Assembly: GCF_002288925.2 (NCBI RefSeq)
Contig: NW_022097993.1
Span: forward strand, 6,573,537 to 6,637,536
From: Delphinapterus leucas
Taxonomy: Eukaryota; Chordata; Mammalia; Artiodactyla; Monodontidae
Length of the DNA: 64,000 nt
Direction of reading: 5' to 3'
The position numbers and the translations under genes were made by a program. The notes under the pieces were generated by a model. It searched no databases. It saw nothing but the letters and a program-made list of their open reading frames with translations, and was not told the origin of the DNA. Shown here one piece after another: positions 11,554 to 23,888 of this stretch; the stretch's first letter is position 1, and every line of letters starts with the position of its first letter.

Positions 11554-14500
11554 CTGTAAAAAACAAATGAAACTACTGAATATATTATTAGAAAAATTTA
11601 TTATATTTGGCAATAAATATTAAATCTTTTTTCTAAAGGTTTTATAAACAAATTTATTAAGAATGCCCAATTTTTTCAATTCTCAAATTAATCCACTTGT
11701 TTATAGGATCATTGATTCATTAACAGAATACAATGTCTATTCAAAAATAACATAATTTTTGTAATAACATAATTTTTGTCAGAATTACATAGCCTGCGTT
11801 CACTTTTGCAAACAATCCTTTGAACATTTTCTTGCTTTTGGAATGAAAAATTCATTGTTTTCCAGGCAATTTAACAAAATGTAAATTACATCACTGCAAT
11901 TCATCATTCCCATTTACCTTTCCTTTGCCCTATTTATGCCAAGGACAAATACTATCTAGCCTCAAGATTAAAATGTCTTCAGAAGTCTAATTAGACTTTA
12001 CAATTTTGAACATTTTCTAAATATTGTAAGTAATAGCTTTTAAAAAATTTTATGTCTGTGTTTTTCTTATTAATGAGGTAGGAACTTCTTAATATTGAAA
12101 ACATTAAATAATTCTTGTCTCATGCTATACTAAAATAAAATACACTAAATTGAAATAATACATCTAATCTAATCATCATCACAGAATTCCAAGTATTAGT
12201 AGAATTCCAGCTATCAAGTGGGTACTCATGATAGAGCTGAATTCAGGTAACACAGGTCCCAGCAGTAGGATATAAGCCATGAGTAAGATGCTGTACAGCT
12301 AAAAGTGGGTAATATTCATTAATCTAATTAATTTTATTAAGGGCTTACAATTAGCTAGGCACAGTGTTATGTGCTGAGATACAATGAACAGGCTATAGAT
12401 GTCAGATAATTTATTAGCTGAGCTCAATATATGTCACAGAGTAGGGTGTTCAGTAGATATTTGCTGAATGAAAAATTAATGTTGACATAGATAAAAGTTA
12501 TTCTATATTCTGTTTCTGTAAAATATTAAATTCCCCCAAGGTACTACTAAGAAACAGCACTGTCTGTCTCTTCATCAGACAGTATGAGTAGAAAAGGTCA
12601 CAGATGCTGGATTCATTCTCAGTACTGAAAAGGCCAGATAGAGGAATGCCTCTCTCCTCTTCTTAATTATTAACCTTCAGGATCCCAAGGACTTAGGTCA
12701 GGTGAGGCTAGAAGAGCAGCACACCATCTTTCTCACTTCATCAATTCTAAGACACAGCTGATTGTAAGTCACATCTCAACTTCATAAAGGTTATAATGTG
12801 AAAATATGTGTTTTGAAAATTGATTAAATATGGTATAATACAGTGACTCTCAACCTATAGCTGAAACCTACGTCTATCACAGTTTTAAACATTTTTCAGC
12901 TATGACAATATGGATAAGCCATAGTTTTTCTGTTGCCTCACCTAAAAACTTGGAAAAAAATCTTCCTTCACCTAGCTGAAAAGAGAAAGCTGAATCAGAT
13001 ACATCTGAGGTCACTTTCAACCTCTAAGAGCCAGGAGCCAGGGTTTTGCTTTTATGATCCCTTTTAATATCAGCTACCTTGACCTTAAGCCATCAGTGGG
13101 AGAAGAGGCTAAAACAGGTAATTTCGCTTATCTTAAGATGAATTAGATCCAAACATCTAATTTCTGCTCCTTGTCAATTGCTACAATTTTTAACAAACAG
13201 CTTATAAACTTTTAGCTTAAAGAAATTACCGCCACAAAGAAAATTAAAAATAAAATAGATGACAAATACATAGCAGCCTAACTAATCTAATTAGCTTTAT
13301 CTCTTAAAAAAAAAAAAAACCCATGATCTGGAAGCTATTCTTTCACCTACAAAGAGCACAGTTCTCTTGGTGAACACTTTACTAATTCTGTACCTTTGTT
13401 CATCCTCTACCTTTCACCAAGACGACTAAAAGCACTGAATGTAGCTTCCATCCACATCAGATGCTGTGACTAAGAGGGATATGCCTCTATTGCTAAACTG
13501 TGTGTACCTAAAATTATACTTTTATTTTAAATTTTTATAATTAATTTCTGACAAATGGCTTCCTATGTATATCCTCCCTTTGGCCTAGTGGGCAGCTCAC
13601 TTGCTACTTTATATGACAAATTAATGTCAAGAAACTTTACTTTGAGGAAAATGAAGAAATTAAAGATTAGTTTTAAACTTAGTTTTAAATTTTTTTATGA
13701 TACTATGTTTGACTCAAATATATATCTTTGAAGAAGGTGGGCTTTACAGCTATAACCAATGTTTTAACCTAGCCTACCTATCTTTGACCGGGCTAATTAG
13801 AGGGCACAGGTTTTATGATTAAAGCATGATTATAAATAAATAGGATTTGATTATACTATAGAGTGAATTTGTTTTTTATAGTGGGGAAAAAAGAGCACAT
13901 TCAGAAAATAGCTTGGCACAAACAGGCTTATTAGAAATAAACAATCTTACAGAATACCAACCTCAGATAAGGTTACTCTGCAACCATGATAAAAGGAGAC
14001 AAAGTAAGGCCATTTCATAATTTGTCTCAGCAGAGACAAATATAAGATCACAATGCAACCCCTCAAAATACCAAATATACTTTTTTTGCTAAATGAGCGA
14101 ATGCAACTTCTTTATCCAAACAAACCACTGCTTCCTTAGACCTTCCACCAAACCAAAGCCCAAATTCTTTTACTGCCTCTTTCAAACACACTTTTACTGA
14201 GAGGATCCATAGTCGCCCATGTTGTGTGTTCTCCCTTGAGGCAAGTACTAAACCCAAGTTGTCCAACTACAGGGGTATTCCTGGAGGTCTTTGGCTGGAG
14301 GACACAGGAAAATTAAAAAATGAAATAGAAAAACTCTCAAGTTTAAATTGTATAATAAGACTATCCTATACATCTATGCCTCTCTAGTCACTGGGGGAGA
14401 AAAACACAAAATGTTTACCACCCCCATTTACTTAGAAAATAGCTGTAAGTGGTAAACATGGTTTTCAGTGAGCAAATGACATAAATCCAGCCACCTTTTC

Positions 14501-14875
14501 TTCTTTTCGATTAAGAGCCAAAGTGTATCTTAAAGATTCAAATTATTCTATGTGAGCTAATCACCATTCTGTACATAGCAGTCTTTTCTATATAGGATGT
14601 CTGCTAGACCACAAGCACCATTTTTAAAAGATGACATTATTCTACATTGATGAATAAAATGAAAATTAGAAAGATCTCTTATCTAGTGTCTGTAAAATTC
14701 AGTATCTTATATGATTCACTGGAAAAGTATATTAATTTCCATAAAATAAAGAATATAAGTGTCAATATATACAACAAATTTCAGAAAGAAGTTAAAAAAT
14801 GGATGAATTATTCACCTCAAAAACACATCTGCTAAAAACTGCCATCATATTAACATAAAGGAAATTCTTACTCAC
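11554..14875. other. Intron E13-E14
   Basis: This is AT-rich intron with no clear young element. There is a tandem duplication of AATAACATAATTTTTGT at about 11745-11780, a weak MIR/L2-like stretch at 12320-12480, and an A-run at 13305-13319. I see no coding exon. Confidence 0.5.
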
Positions 14876-14968
14876 GCTTCATTAAGGGGTACAAAAATAA
14901 AATCCTTTTCAAAAATATCTACATGCCGGGTCCATGTTTTTACTCTTCCATGTCGCTTCTGCTGTATT
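14876..14968 (-). CDS. SENP6: SENP6 exon E13, protease domain
   Basis: The exon codes [20 protein letters not shown], then [31 protein letters not shown] is the C48 motif that leads into the catalytic histidine. The Ala codon (GC plus T) is split with E14, whose first whole codons are AHW. The donor is GTGAGT and the acceptor GTTTTACAG. Confidence 0.96.
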
Positions 14969-15966
14969 CTGTAAAACAAGAGAGAAACTATCAAGCTTTT
15001 GAAGTGTTTCTAGTGTTTCTGCCTCTAAGCAGCAATTTATACATTACAAAGATTGAGATGTTAATAGATCAGCTGTATGATTTAACAAGTTGTGAGAAGA
15101 AAGCAGAACATCTGAGATGGAGCTGGGAAGATGGGAAACTGCCCGTCCCTGAATCTGGAAGAAAGAGATTATTTAATTCCTCCTACTACTTACTAGGGTG
15201 GATCAGAGCTACTATTTTTATTGTTGCAGAACTGGTTTTAGCAACGATATCGAGAAGCATATCAGACCATGACCTATAAGAACTGAGGAGAAGAGAGCAG
15301 GAAAAGTGAGCACTATCTTACAGCTGGTGAAACAGGACAGAACCAGCACTGATCAAAACCAACCACTACCATCAACTCTAAGAAGCAAAATCAGGGATCA
15401 CTGGAATAGTAGAAAATATTATTAATATTATGCACAGCAGCCATCAATTCAAGACATTTAACAGCACTTATGACAAAAAATGTTCCAACTTTTTGTGTGT
15501 ATCTTGTGACCAATTGCCAGCAAGTATTAGAGCTGGATGCAGTCACTATATGGAGAGGCATTATAAATAACTCAGGCCTCATATGTAGAATGTTGTTTCC
15601 TTAACTTGTCTGAGAAGAATTATCCAAAGAACTTATTAAAATTACAGATTCACAGGTTCCTCTGTTAGCTATTATGGATGGAACATCTGGGGTAAAACAG
15701 AGCAATCGGTATTTAATAAGTATTCAAGTAATTTTTCTTTTTTAAACTATCAGATATATTTGGGAAATACTGATCTAGATATCAGACCTAAAACTTTTAT
15801 GAATTCCAGGTATTCTTGGAGTTTTAGAATATTATAAATTATATTAATTTTGCTAATTGAGAATGGAAGTAAAAAATGTTGCTTTAATACAAATAAGCGA
15901 TTTTTTCTAAGTTAAACTTAAGTGACTTACTACATCTGTTAAATATTTTCAAAAAGCTTGACTTAC
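14969..15966. other. Intron E12-E13
   Basis: This is intronic sequence. Open frames here show no family resemblance. A short stretch near 15610-15690 may be an old MER5-like DNA element, not firmly recognised. Confidence 0.45.
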
Positions 15967-16089
15967 GATAGATTAGTTGTTTCATGAAGATTTCTCCTCT
16001 CTCTCTGATTAAGGCGTTTATAGAAGAAAGAACTGAATACATGAATTCGGTCAGCTTCTTCTTTCTTCAATTTTTCAAGCACCAAATAT
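15967..16089 (-). CDS. SENP6: SENP6 exon E12, protease domain
   Basis: This codes [20 protein letters not shown], then [20 protein letters not shown] plus part of Ser. The [12 protein letters not shown] block is the conserved strand-helix element of C48 proteases. One residue more than I recall in human sits in the RRNLHETT loop (possible indel). The donor is GTAAGT and the acceptor TAAAACAG. Confidence 0.95.
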
Positions 16090-16329
16090 CTGTTTTATAA
16101 AAAGTAATTCCAAATAGAATGAATTTAACAGTTTATACTAAAAACAGTGATCAAATATCTATTTAGCCACCATCAGTCTCTATTCCTTTAAACTGAAAGA
16201 AGTCATAAACAAAATCTGTTTCATATTCTAGACAATGATTACTATCAGATTATTTGTAGGTAATAAGTGGCATTTGAGAGTAAAACTAGGATTTGAAAGA
16301 TCTAATCTTCTAAAACAAGGGCACATTTA

Positions 16330-17163
16330 TGAACATTCATAGAAACATTATCATACCCCAAAAATAGAAATGACAGAAATGCTCATCACCGATGAATGGA
16401 AAATGTGATATATCCATACAATGGAATATTATTTGGCAATAAAAAGAAATGAAGGACTTCCCTGGTGGCACAGTGGTTAAGAATCCGCCTGCCAATGCAG
16501 GCGGCACGGGTTTGAGCCCTGGTCCGGGAAGATCCCACACGCCGCGGAGCAACTAAGCCCACGTGCCACAACTACTGAGCCTTTGCTCTAGAGCCTGCAA
16601 ACCACAGCTACTGAGCCCGCGTGCCACAACTACTGAGCCCACATGCCACAACTACTGAAGCCCGTGCACCTAGAGCTTGTGCTCTGCAACAAGAGAAGCC
16701 ACTGCAATGAGAAGCCCGTGCACCGCAACAAGGAGTGGCCCCCGTTCGCCGCAACTAGAGAAAGCCCACGTGCAGCAACGAAGACCCAATGCAGCAAAAA
16801 ATACATTTAAAAAACTGAAGTTCTGATACATGCTGTAACATAGAAGAACCGTGAAAACGTTATGCTAAGTGAAAGAAGCTAGTCACAAAAGTCCACATAT
16901 TGTATGATTCCATGTATATGAAATGTTCAGAATATGCAAATCCAGAGATAGCAAGGAGACTGGTAGTTGCTTAGAGCTGGGGTGGGCTGGGGAAATGGGG
17001 AGCCACTGCTAATGGGTATTGAGGGTCTGTAGGGGGTGAAAATGTTCTAATATCGATTATGGTGATGGTTGCACAACTGTCTGAACACACTAAAAACCAC
17101 TGAATTATACACTTTAAATGGGTGAATTGTATGGTATGTGCTCTGTACGTCAATAAAGCTGCT
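16330..17163 (+). mobile_element. Old LINE-1 3' end with SINE inside
   Basis: Left part: CATACAATGGAATATTATTT. Right part: TTGTATGATTCCATGTATAT, GGTGATGGTTGCACAACTGT and AATTGTATGGTATGTGCTCT, ending at CAATAAAGCTGC. This is L1MA/MB-type 3' end wording. The SINE at 16455-16811 separates the two parts. Confidence 0.85.
16455..16811 (+). mobile_element. CHR-type SINE (long form)
   Basis: It begins GACTTCCCTGGTGGCACAGT and carries several CACAACTACTGAGCC repeats, ending in ATACATTTAAAA. Short flanking repeats AAATGAAG and AAACTGAAG mark the site. Confidence 0.9.
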
Positions 17164-18084
17164 AGTTTTATGTTTATTTTGTTTTAAACAGTTAATGGAC
17201 CATGACTAGCCATAAACTGCTTTTTATAAAAACAGAAAGAATCTGTACAGTGGTGAGGTTATAACAATGACTCTTTAAAGTGATCTTACATCAGTTCTAA
17301 TTTTTCCTTGCCTTAGTTGTTTTTTTCTATAGGTCTATATCAAGACAAATAGAAATGGTTTATATTACAAAGAGAAATTATGATATATTAAATTTAATTA
17401 TTTATGCTCCAAACTCCCTCAAAGGAGCTATGCAAATTCAAGCTTATGACCATATTCATCTTATTAAAATGAGGAGAGTATGAAAGCCTTGTGAAACCTT
17501 ACACAGAAAGAGCAAGTACCCAGAAGGCACATCTTTGAGACCTGTCACTTCTGTCATAATTCTAAAGCTCAAGTTCTGATGAAAAGGACCTAACTTACAG
17601 ATTGCTTGCTTTAGGGCAACTCAGTGTGCCCCGACAAAAGATATAAGACAGTGAATCACCTCATGACACAGTTTAAATGAATCGCTGACTACATCTATAT
17701 TCAAAACAGAGAATGTAGTGAACTGGACTTGAATTTAGGGACTACACCATAATGGGTGAACCATGCTGCTTTTACCATTACAAACTACAATGGCTATTTT
17801 GTAAACTGAATTGAATAAAAAAAGGGATAGTTCAACTTAAAAAAGAAAGTTATTGGTGATTTAAGAAAATGGACTCTACTTCATATAGAAACAAATCCAT
17901 GCTTTATTTTTGTAAATGAAAGAAATAATTTGAAGATAAAAGGATTTTCATACAGAAAACTTAAAAAGATCTATAGACATACTAGAAATAAAAGAGCTGT
18001 AGCAAGATGTCTGGCTATACGGGCAAAATATATTTCTTGTTGAAATCCTCAAAAATGTTACGTATCAGTTGTCTCCAAATTGCA

Positions 18085-18280
18085 TAAATTTCGCGGAGGG
18101 TTCCTCAAGCTGGCGCCGCTGACATTTTAAGCCAGATAATGCTTTGCTGTGGGGGGTGTCCTGTGCAGCGTAGGGTGCTTGGCCTTACCTCTGGCCTCTA
18201 CCCACAGATGGTATCAGCACGCATCCCTTCCTTTTGTGAGGACCAAAATGCCCAAAGTGCCCCCAGTGCAGAATCACTGA
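18085..18280 (-). mobile_element. MER20-like hAT element, reversed
   Basis: GACATTTTAAGCCAGATAAT, GGGGTGTCCTGTGCAGCGTA and CTGGCCTCTACCCACAGATG follow the MER20 consensus in reverse. MER20 is a eutherian hAT-Charlie element. The outer ends are decayed. Confidence 0.75.
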
Positions 18281-18790
18281 TTCTGTGCAATTACAATCAA
18301 AATCTCAAAAGGACTTTAAAAATGGAATCTGGGACTTCCCTGGTGGAGCACTGGTTCAGAGTCCGCCTGCCGATGCAGGGGACACGGGTTCGTGCCCCGG
18401 TCCGGGAAGATCCCACAATGCCGCGGAGTGGCTGGGCCCGTGGGCCATGGCCGCTGAGCCTGCGCGTCCGGAGCCTGTGCTCCGCAACGGGAGAGGCCAC
18501 AGCAGTGAGAGGCCTGCGTACCGCAAAAAAAAAAAAAGGAATCTGATGGGCTGATTCCAAAGTTTATCTGAAAGAATCAAAAGGTCAAGCATATCCAAAA
18601 CATTTGTGAAGAAGAATATGGCGGAGAGCTTGCCTATTACAGATAACAAGAATAAAGTAACACTAATCGTGGCAGTGTGGTACTGATGCAGGGATAGGTG
18701 CACGGCCAACGGAACAAACTATACAGCCCCGAAAACACACCTGTGCAACTATGTTATCTTAGCGTAACAAATCCTAGAGGAATTAAGGAC
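18281..18790 (+). mobile_element. Old LINE-1 ORF2 fragment with SINE inside
   Basis: ACAATCAAAATCTCAAAAGG and, after the SINE, GATTCCAAAGTTTATCTGAA, GGCAGTGTGGTACTGATGC and CCAACGGAACAAACTATACA correspond to the L1 ORF2 region. Many stops are present. Confidence 0.8.
18332..18537 (+). mobile_element. Short GC-rich CHR-type SINE
   Basis: It opens GGACTTCCCTGGTGGAGCAC and contains GAGTCCGCCTGCCGATGCAG and GCGTCCGGAGCCTGTGCTCC, with an A-tail. The 8-base duplication GGAATCTG lies at 18324-18331 and 18538-18545. Confidence 0.94.
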
Positions 18791-19396
18791 TTAAAAGTGA
18801 AAAAACAAAACTTCAAAAAGCCTTTTAATTTAAAAAACTAGTTTTGTCTTTCTAATCTAATATAGATCCATAAGCATTTCTGTGACTATATATAGTTCTG
18901 GGTCTTTTTATGTACATGTATTAGAACTATTAATTAAAACAACTAAGTCTCTTATTTTAGAATTAAAGGGAAAATCCAAGTTTATTACAAAAAAACTCTT
19001 GGGAATTTCTTTCATTTTGGGATTTCTTTCCATTTCTTTCATTTGTTTTTTTCTTTCTGTATAAATCATTTAAATATTGGATGTCATGGTGAAGCTGTTC
19101 ACCTGCTATTTTATAAAGCAGACAATCTAACAATTCAATCATGACATTTAGTTACAGGATGAAGTTAAAAGATGATTTTAAGGTTTTGAAAATAATTTTT
19201 ATTAAAATTATTCTTCTTCCCTGCATTTTATTAACATTCTCTAGAGGCAATGCCCTTCTACTTTTTATAATTCTGGCAAACTTTTTAAAGGTTTGTTTCT
19301 AACTTGTAGAGTTAGAAATGGAAAAGAATGAGCAGCTCTGGTAGCAACTCAATTACTTATTTTTAACAGTGAAGTTTTAAAAAGTTTCCTCTTTTC

Positions 19397-19770
19397 GGGA
19401 CTTCCCTGGTGGCCCAGTGGTAAAGAATCTGCTTTACAATGCAGGGGACACGGGTTCGATCCCTGGTCAGGGAACTAAGATCCCACATGCCGCAGGGCAA
19501 CTAAGCCTGTGTGCCACAACTACTGAGCTTGTGCACCTCAACTAGAGAGCCCGTGTGCCGCAAACTACAGAGCCCACGTGCTCTGGAGCCTGCACGTCAC
19601 AACTAGAGAGAGAAAACCCACAAGCCACAACTAGAGAGAAACCCGTGAGCCGCAACGAAAAGCCTGCACGCTGCAACAAAAGATCCTGCATGCCTTGATG
19701 AAGATCCCATGTGCCGCAACTAAGACCTGACACAACCAAAAATAAATAAAATAATAAATCTTTAAAAAGA
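19397..19770 (+). mobile_element. CHR-type SINE (long form)
   Basis: It opens GGGACTTCCCTGGTGGCCCA with B-box GGTTCGATCCCTGG, and has several degenerate CACAACTAGAGAG units with an AATAAATAAAATAA tail. Target duplication AGTTTCCTCTTTT lies near 19383-19395 and 19771-19783. Confidence 0.93.
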
Positions 19771-19849
19771 AGTTTCCTCTTTTTAATTCACTTCTAAGAA
19801 TGTCATGAGATGAATATAAACAAAGATTTTTTAAAAATCATGGATTTTG

Positions 19850-20060
19850 GGCTTCCCTGGTGGCGCAGTGGTTGAGAGTCCGCCTGCCGATGCAGGGGAC
19901 ACGGGTTCGTGCTCCGGTCCCGGAAGATCCCACATGCCGCGGAGTGGCTGGGCCCGTGAGCCATGGCCGCTGAGCCTGCGCGTCCGGAGCCTGTGCTCCG
20001 CAATGGGAGACACCACAGCAGTGAGAGGCCAGCGAGCCGCAAAAAAAAAAAAAAAAAAAA
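19850..20060 (+). mobile_element. Very young GC-rich CHR-type SINE
   Basis: It opens GGCTTCCCTGGTGGCGCAGT with intact A/B-box-like head and a long uninterrupted A-tail (about 20 bases plus the duplication). The 16-base duplication AAAATCATGGATTTTG is perfect at 19834-19849 and 20061-20076. Confidence 0.95.
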
Positions 20061-20396
20061 AAAATCATGGATTTTGTTCGATTTTCTATCTTATTTGGAA
20101 TAGATTTGCATCAGAAAGGCAGAACTTGTAGATAATGTAAGTTTACTGTATAAAATTTGCTCTAAAGTTTAACTATATGATGTCAAGGGGCCTCCTGAAA
20201 ATATATAAAGAATTCCAAAAGAATAAAAAAAGATTATAAAATCTCTATTGTAATGTAAAAAATATAGATTTAAGTATGAAACAGAATAAACTAAAATATA
20301 AACAAAACACAGGAGTTCAATTTATTTTTTAGATCCAACTATGTGCTTTCAAAAACAAAAAGACATTTTAAACATAAAGACTTAAACAGGTTAAAA

Positions 20397-20780
20397 GTAA
20401 AAGGGTGAAGAAACATACATCATGCATCAGCAAACACAAACCAAAAGAAAGCTGGAGTAGCTATATTAATTTTGAACAAAGTAGGATTAAAAACAAGGAG
20501 ATTATCAAGAATAAACAGGAACATTATGTAATGATAAAGGGGTTGATTCTCCAAGAAGACATAAACATGTATGTACCTAACAAGAGAGCTTCAAAATACA
20601 TAAGGAGAAACAGACAAATCAATAACTGTAGTTGGAGATCAACGACTTTCTCAATAATTACAGAACAAGTAGGTGGAACATCAGTAAGGACAAAGACCAT
20701 TTGAATAGCACTAGCACAACATGACCTAGCTGACATTCACAGAACACCACTTTATCCAATAACAGCAGCACTGTTCTACA
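20397..20780 (+). mobile_element. LINE-1 ORF2 fragment
   Basis: AAGAAAGCTGGAGTAGCTAT, TTTGAACAAAGTAGGATTAA and TGTATGTACCTAACAAGAGA match the L1 ORF2 DNA. It is truncated on both sides and full of stops. Confidence 0.75.
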
Positions 20781-20848
20781 CAATCACTTAAGATTTTTCA
20801 GTAGCTTGGTTTGTTAAGGTAGTATACATTAGGATTAAGAGAACACAT

Positions 20849-21168
20849 CTTTTTTTAATTAATTAATTTTTGGCTGCATTGGGTCTTCGTTGCTGCACGT
20901 GGGCTTTCTCTAGTTACGGTGTGAGGGCTTCTCGTTGCGGTGGCTTCTCTTGCTGTGGAGCACAGGCTCTAGGCACCCAGGCTTCAGTAGTTGTGGTGCA
21001 CAGGCTCAGTAGCTGTGGTTCGTGGGCTCTAGACCACAGGCTCAGTAGTTGTGGTGCATGCGCTTAGTTGCTCCAAGCCATGTGGGATCTTCCTGGACCA
21101 GGGCTTGAACCCGTGTCCCCTGCATTGGCAGGTGGATTCTTAACCACTGCGCCACCAGGGGAGTCCCT
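20849..21168 (-). mobile_element. CHR-type SINE (long form), reversed
   Basis: It has a T-rich start, TTTTTGGCTGCATTGGGTCT, many CAGTAGTTGTGGTGCATG-like units, CCTGGACCAGGGCTTGAACC and an end GCCACCAGGGGAGTCCC. No clear target duplication was seen. Confidence 0.9.
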
Positions 21169-21704
21169 CCAGCAGCTTTTAACAACCAGTTTTTTTAAAA
21201 AAAATATTGTCTTCTGATATACATTTGAATAAACTAGAAAATACTGGAGAGCACTAAACACACTGATAGTTAAGTTCTGTTTTGTTTCATACACACATCC
21301 ATCTTATATCACAAAGCAGTAAACACATACAAATTTATACATGTATAAACACATTACACATACATGTATTCATGTATATGTATATGTTATGTGTATTCTG
21401 GGTCATGACATAAGCCCTTCTAGGAGAGCTTCTAGATTCCTCATATTTCCCAACCCCCAGAGAGAATGAAGCTTTCTTTTTCTGCTATGTTTGTACCATG
21501 TTAATGCTTCTGCCAATACTTTAATCCCACATTCGTGTTCCCTATAAAATCATAAACTTTTAACACAGTACCTGCCACAAAGTTGGCACTTGGTGAACAT
21601 TTATTGAAGGAAACGAGTGAAATCATACTTTTGTCCTTGCTCAACAAATTATTACCTAACCTAGGGTAGTAACAATTTTAGACACTTTAAATACTACAAC
21701 ACTG

Positions 21705-21920
21705 ATAATATAATAAGCTATCATTTATGATCACTTTGCATGTGCCAGGTATTTTTCCTACCACTTGAAATGTATATCTTATTTAATTCTCATGATCCTT
21801 TTAGATATTATTTTTCCCATTTTTAAAATGAAGAAACATTCACAGAGACATTAAATAACTTTTCAGATGTCATACAGTAAGTCGCAGTGATGGAATTCAA
21901 AATCCAAACAATTCTGACTC
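21705..21920 (+). repeat. MIR SINE
   Basis: GTGCCAGGTATTTTTCC, TAATTCTCATGATCC, AATGAAGAAACATTCACAGA and CATACAGTAAGTCGCAG follow the MIR core in order. It ends about 70 bases from E11. Confidence 0.75.
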
Positions 21921-21988
21921 TAGAAAATACATGTATACATTATAAAATGTTAAAAATTTGCTAAAGGTCTAGGAGAAAATTAACTTAC

Positions 21989-22105
21989 TTCAAATAAAAG
22001 TCTATAATAACATCATTTAAAAATTCTCCTTCACTTAGACAATGCAGGTCCTCATTAGTAACGGAGATGCCTCCCTTAGCTGGAGGTGGTGGATACACTA
22101 TCAAT
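21989..22105 (-). CDS. SENP6: SENP6 exon E11, start of the C48 protease domain
   Basis: The exon codes [20 protein letters not shown], then [18 protein letters not shown]. The segment [20 protein letters not shown] is the opening of the ULP/SENP catalytic fold, where the first helix recognises the SUMO C terminus (the [12 protein letters not shown] signature). The donor GTAAGT and acceptor TTACAG are strong. The Lys codon is split with E12. Confidence 0.96.
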
Positions 22106-22222
22106 CTGTAACAAAATTTTAAAAAATAAGCCAACAAACAGAAATAGGTATGCATATAACCAAAATGTAATAAAACAGAGAAGAAACTTAAGAGTGTTGC
22201 AAATGTAAAGGAATCCTCTCAC

Positions 22223-22329
22223 TTTTCTACAGGGCCCATGAAGATGGTGTGGCTCTCTCCAGTTTCCTCATCATCAAAAAACTGGAATTCATGTTTGTTT
22301 TTAAGTTGTATTTTAGATTCAAGGGACAC
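22223..22329 (-). CDS. SENP6: SENP6 exon E10, entry to the protease region
   Basis: This codes [20 protein letters not shown], then [16 protein letters not shown]. The acidic DDEETGE run precedes the protease domain. The donor is GTGAGA and the acceptor TTTACCAG. It is separated from E11 by an intron of only 117 bases. It matches the KIQL...EFQFFDEEEETGE...IGPVEKL block I remember from human SENP6. Confidence 0.95.
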
Positions 22330-23661
22330 CTGGTAAAGAAAATTAAATTATCAATTCACAAAATCAATTCGAAACATTTTCAATAAAAAAAGTACAAGGC
22401 AAGAATGCTTTTCAATTTAAAAAGATTAAAAATAAGAAATAGGGAAAACTAGGGTCAACTTTATCCGTAGCTTCCAGAACAGTGATACTCTTCCAATCTT
22501 TGTAACTGGTTTTCCAGTATCCTAAGATCTCAACCATCCATATTAAATTAGATTATGTTAGTAAAATCCAAAGAACAGATAGTGTTTTTTTCTTCTAGGA
22601 GTGTAGGTCTACCTAAGCTCAGGCAACCATGGAATATGGGAGCAGAGGCTCAGGGATCACAGTCCACTGAGCTTCAGTTCTCCAGAATCAAGGAATCCTT
22701 AAAGAAAGAGCCTTCCATTGAAATCTGAGTCCATCACAGCTGCCTTAGGGCTCCAGCTCCTCTTTTCTTCCTCTGGCATTATCTCCTGTAGCCAATTCTG
22801 CAAAAGAAGGGGAATGGTTCCCCTTCCTCCTTCTATTCTTTTCTTCAACCCACTAACTGTGTGAATAGCTCTTTTCTGGTGAAGCCTTGCTCAACTTCAC
22901 CAATAATATGCCTTGGATAGCCAGCCCTATTTCCAAATTTGTAGGTAGATGAAAGATTTAATATTTCTAATAAATTGTCAGCAAACTTCAGTTGCTGTGG
23001 TAGGTAAGTCATATTGATTAACATTATATTATGTGTTATAGTAGTACTTCAGCCTTCGATTCAGGTAGCTTCAGAGTCACCTACTACATAATCCGTTATT
23101 CTAGAATTAGTTATTCTAGAATTGCTGAGAGTCAGAATCAAATGGTATACATTCTTCCTTTCCAAGTTTTCAACCATGTAGGCACATGTTACACATAAAT
23201 GGACAATACATCAGGGACCAAAATTCCTTTATTTGTACTGAAGCCAATGTCACCCCTGGGAACCAATAGCAAATTTAAGAAACAGAGTAACAATCGATTT
23301 GAATTGTACGTATATGTATGTTGAGAGTGAGGGAAAAAGAAAACAGGATGAGAGAAAAAGAAAAGGAGACAAAAAGTAAAGATAAGAACAGAATGCGGAA
23401 AGGAACTAAAATAAAAATGCTTCTGAGACTTGTACCGATAAAATGCTCCTGAGACTTGTACCAATTACAATTTGTGTCACAAATAATCCACCACCATTAA
23501 TATTTCGACACAAGGTAGTTTACAAATCACATATAAAAGCAAATAATTCTGAAATGGAATTAAAAGGATCTAACTCCAAATGAGCAATATGATAATGAAA
23601 CACATTTCCCTTTAAAGGTACCATTTAAAATTACATTAAAAACATTAAAAAATGTAATTAC
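22330..23661. other. Intron E9-E10
   Basis: There are no clear transposons. Two small tandem duplications are visible: GTTATTCTAGAATTA twice at about 23095-23125, and a 26-base unit (AAAATGCTTCTGAGACTTGT...) twice at 23414-23465. Confidence 0.55.
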
Positions 23662-23888
23662 ATTTTTAATTTTGTCTTCTTTCTGCACACAACTTCCTTT
23701 GCTGCTCTCTTCACACGTTCTTGTACAGGCAACAAGTCTGCTATTGGCTTCATCAAAGGGAATTTTCGCAAAAAAATTTGACACGTTATTCTTTATACCA
23801 ATGTCAGTAATGATATTTTCAAATACCATATTTGTCTGAGGATCAAGGCCATTTTGAAAAATTAGAATTATGTATTGTTCTTCCAAAC
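23662..23888 (-). CDS. SENP6: SENP6 exon E9
   Basis: This is 75 codons after a two-base carry-in. It starts [20 protein letters not shown] and ends [14 protein letters not shown]. It is a well conserved stretch just before the protease fold, containing [19 protein letters not shown]. The acceptor is TTTTCAG and the donor GTAATT. It ends in phase 0. Confidence 0.96.

Larger units (their letters stand above)
16090..21988. other. Intron E11-E12, repeat-dense
   Basis: The intron contains an old L1 (16330-17163) with a SINE inside, a MER20-like element, L1 fragments, five SINEs and a MIR. 17170-18050 is AT-rich intron with nothing recognised. 18800-19380 and 20080-20390 likewise. Confidence 0.6.

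Noticed and set aside
16337..17153. Open frames around the nested SINE at 16455
   Set aside because: They are repeat-derived (L1 3' end and SINE) with no protein family match.
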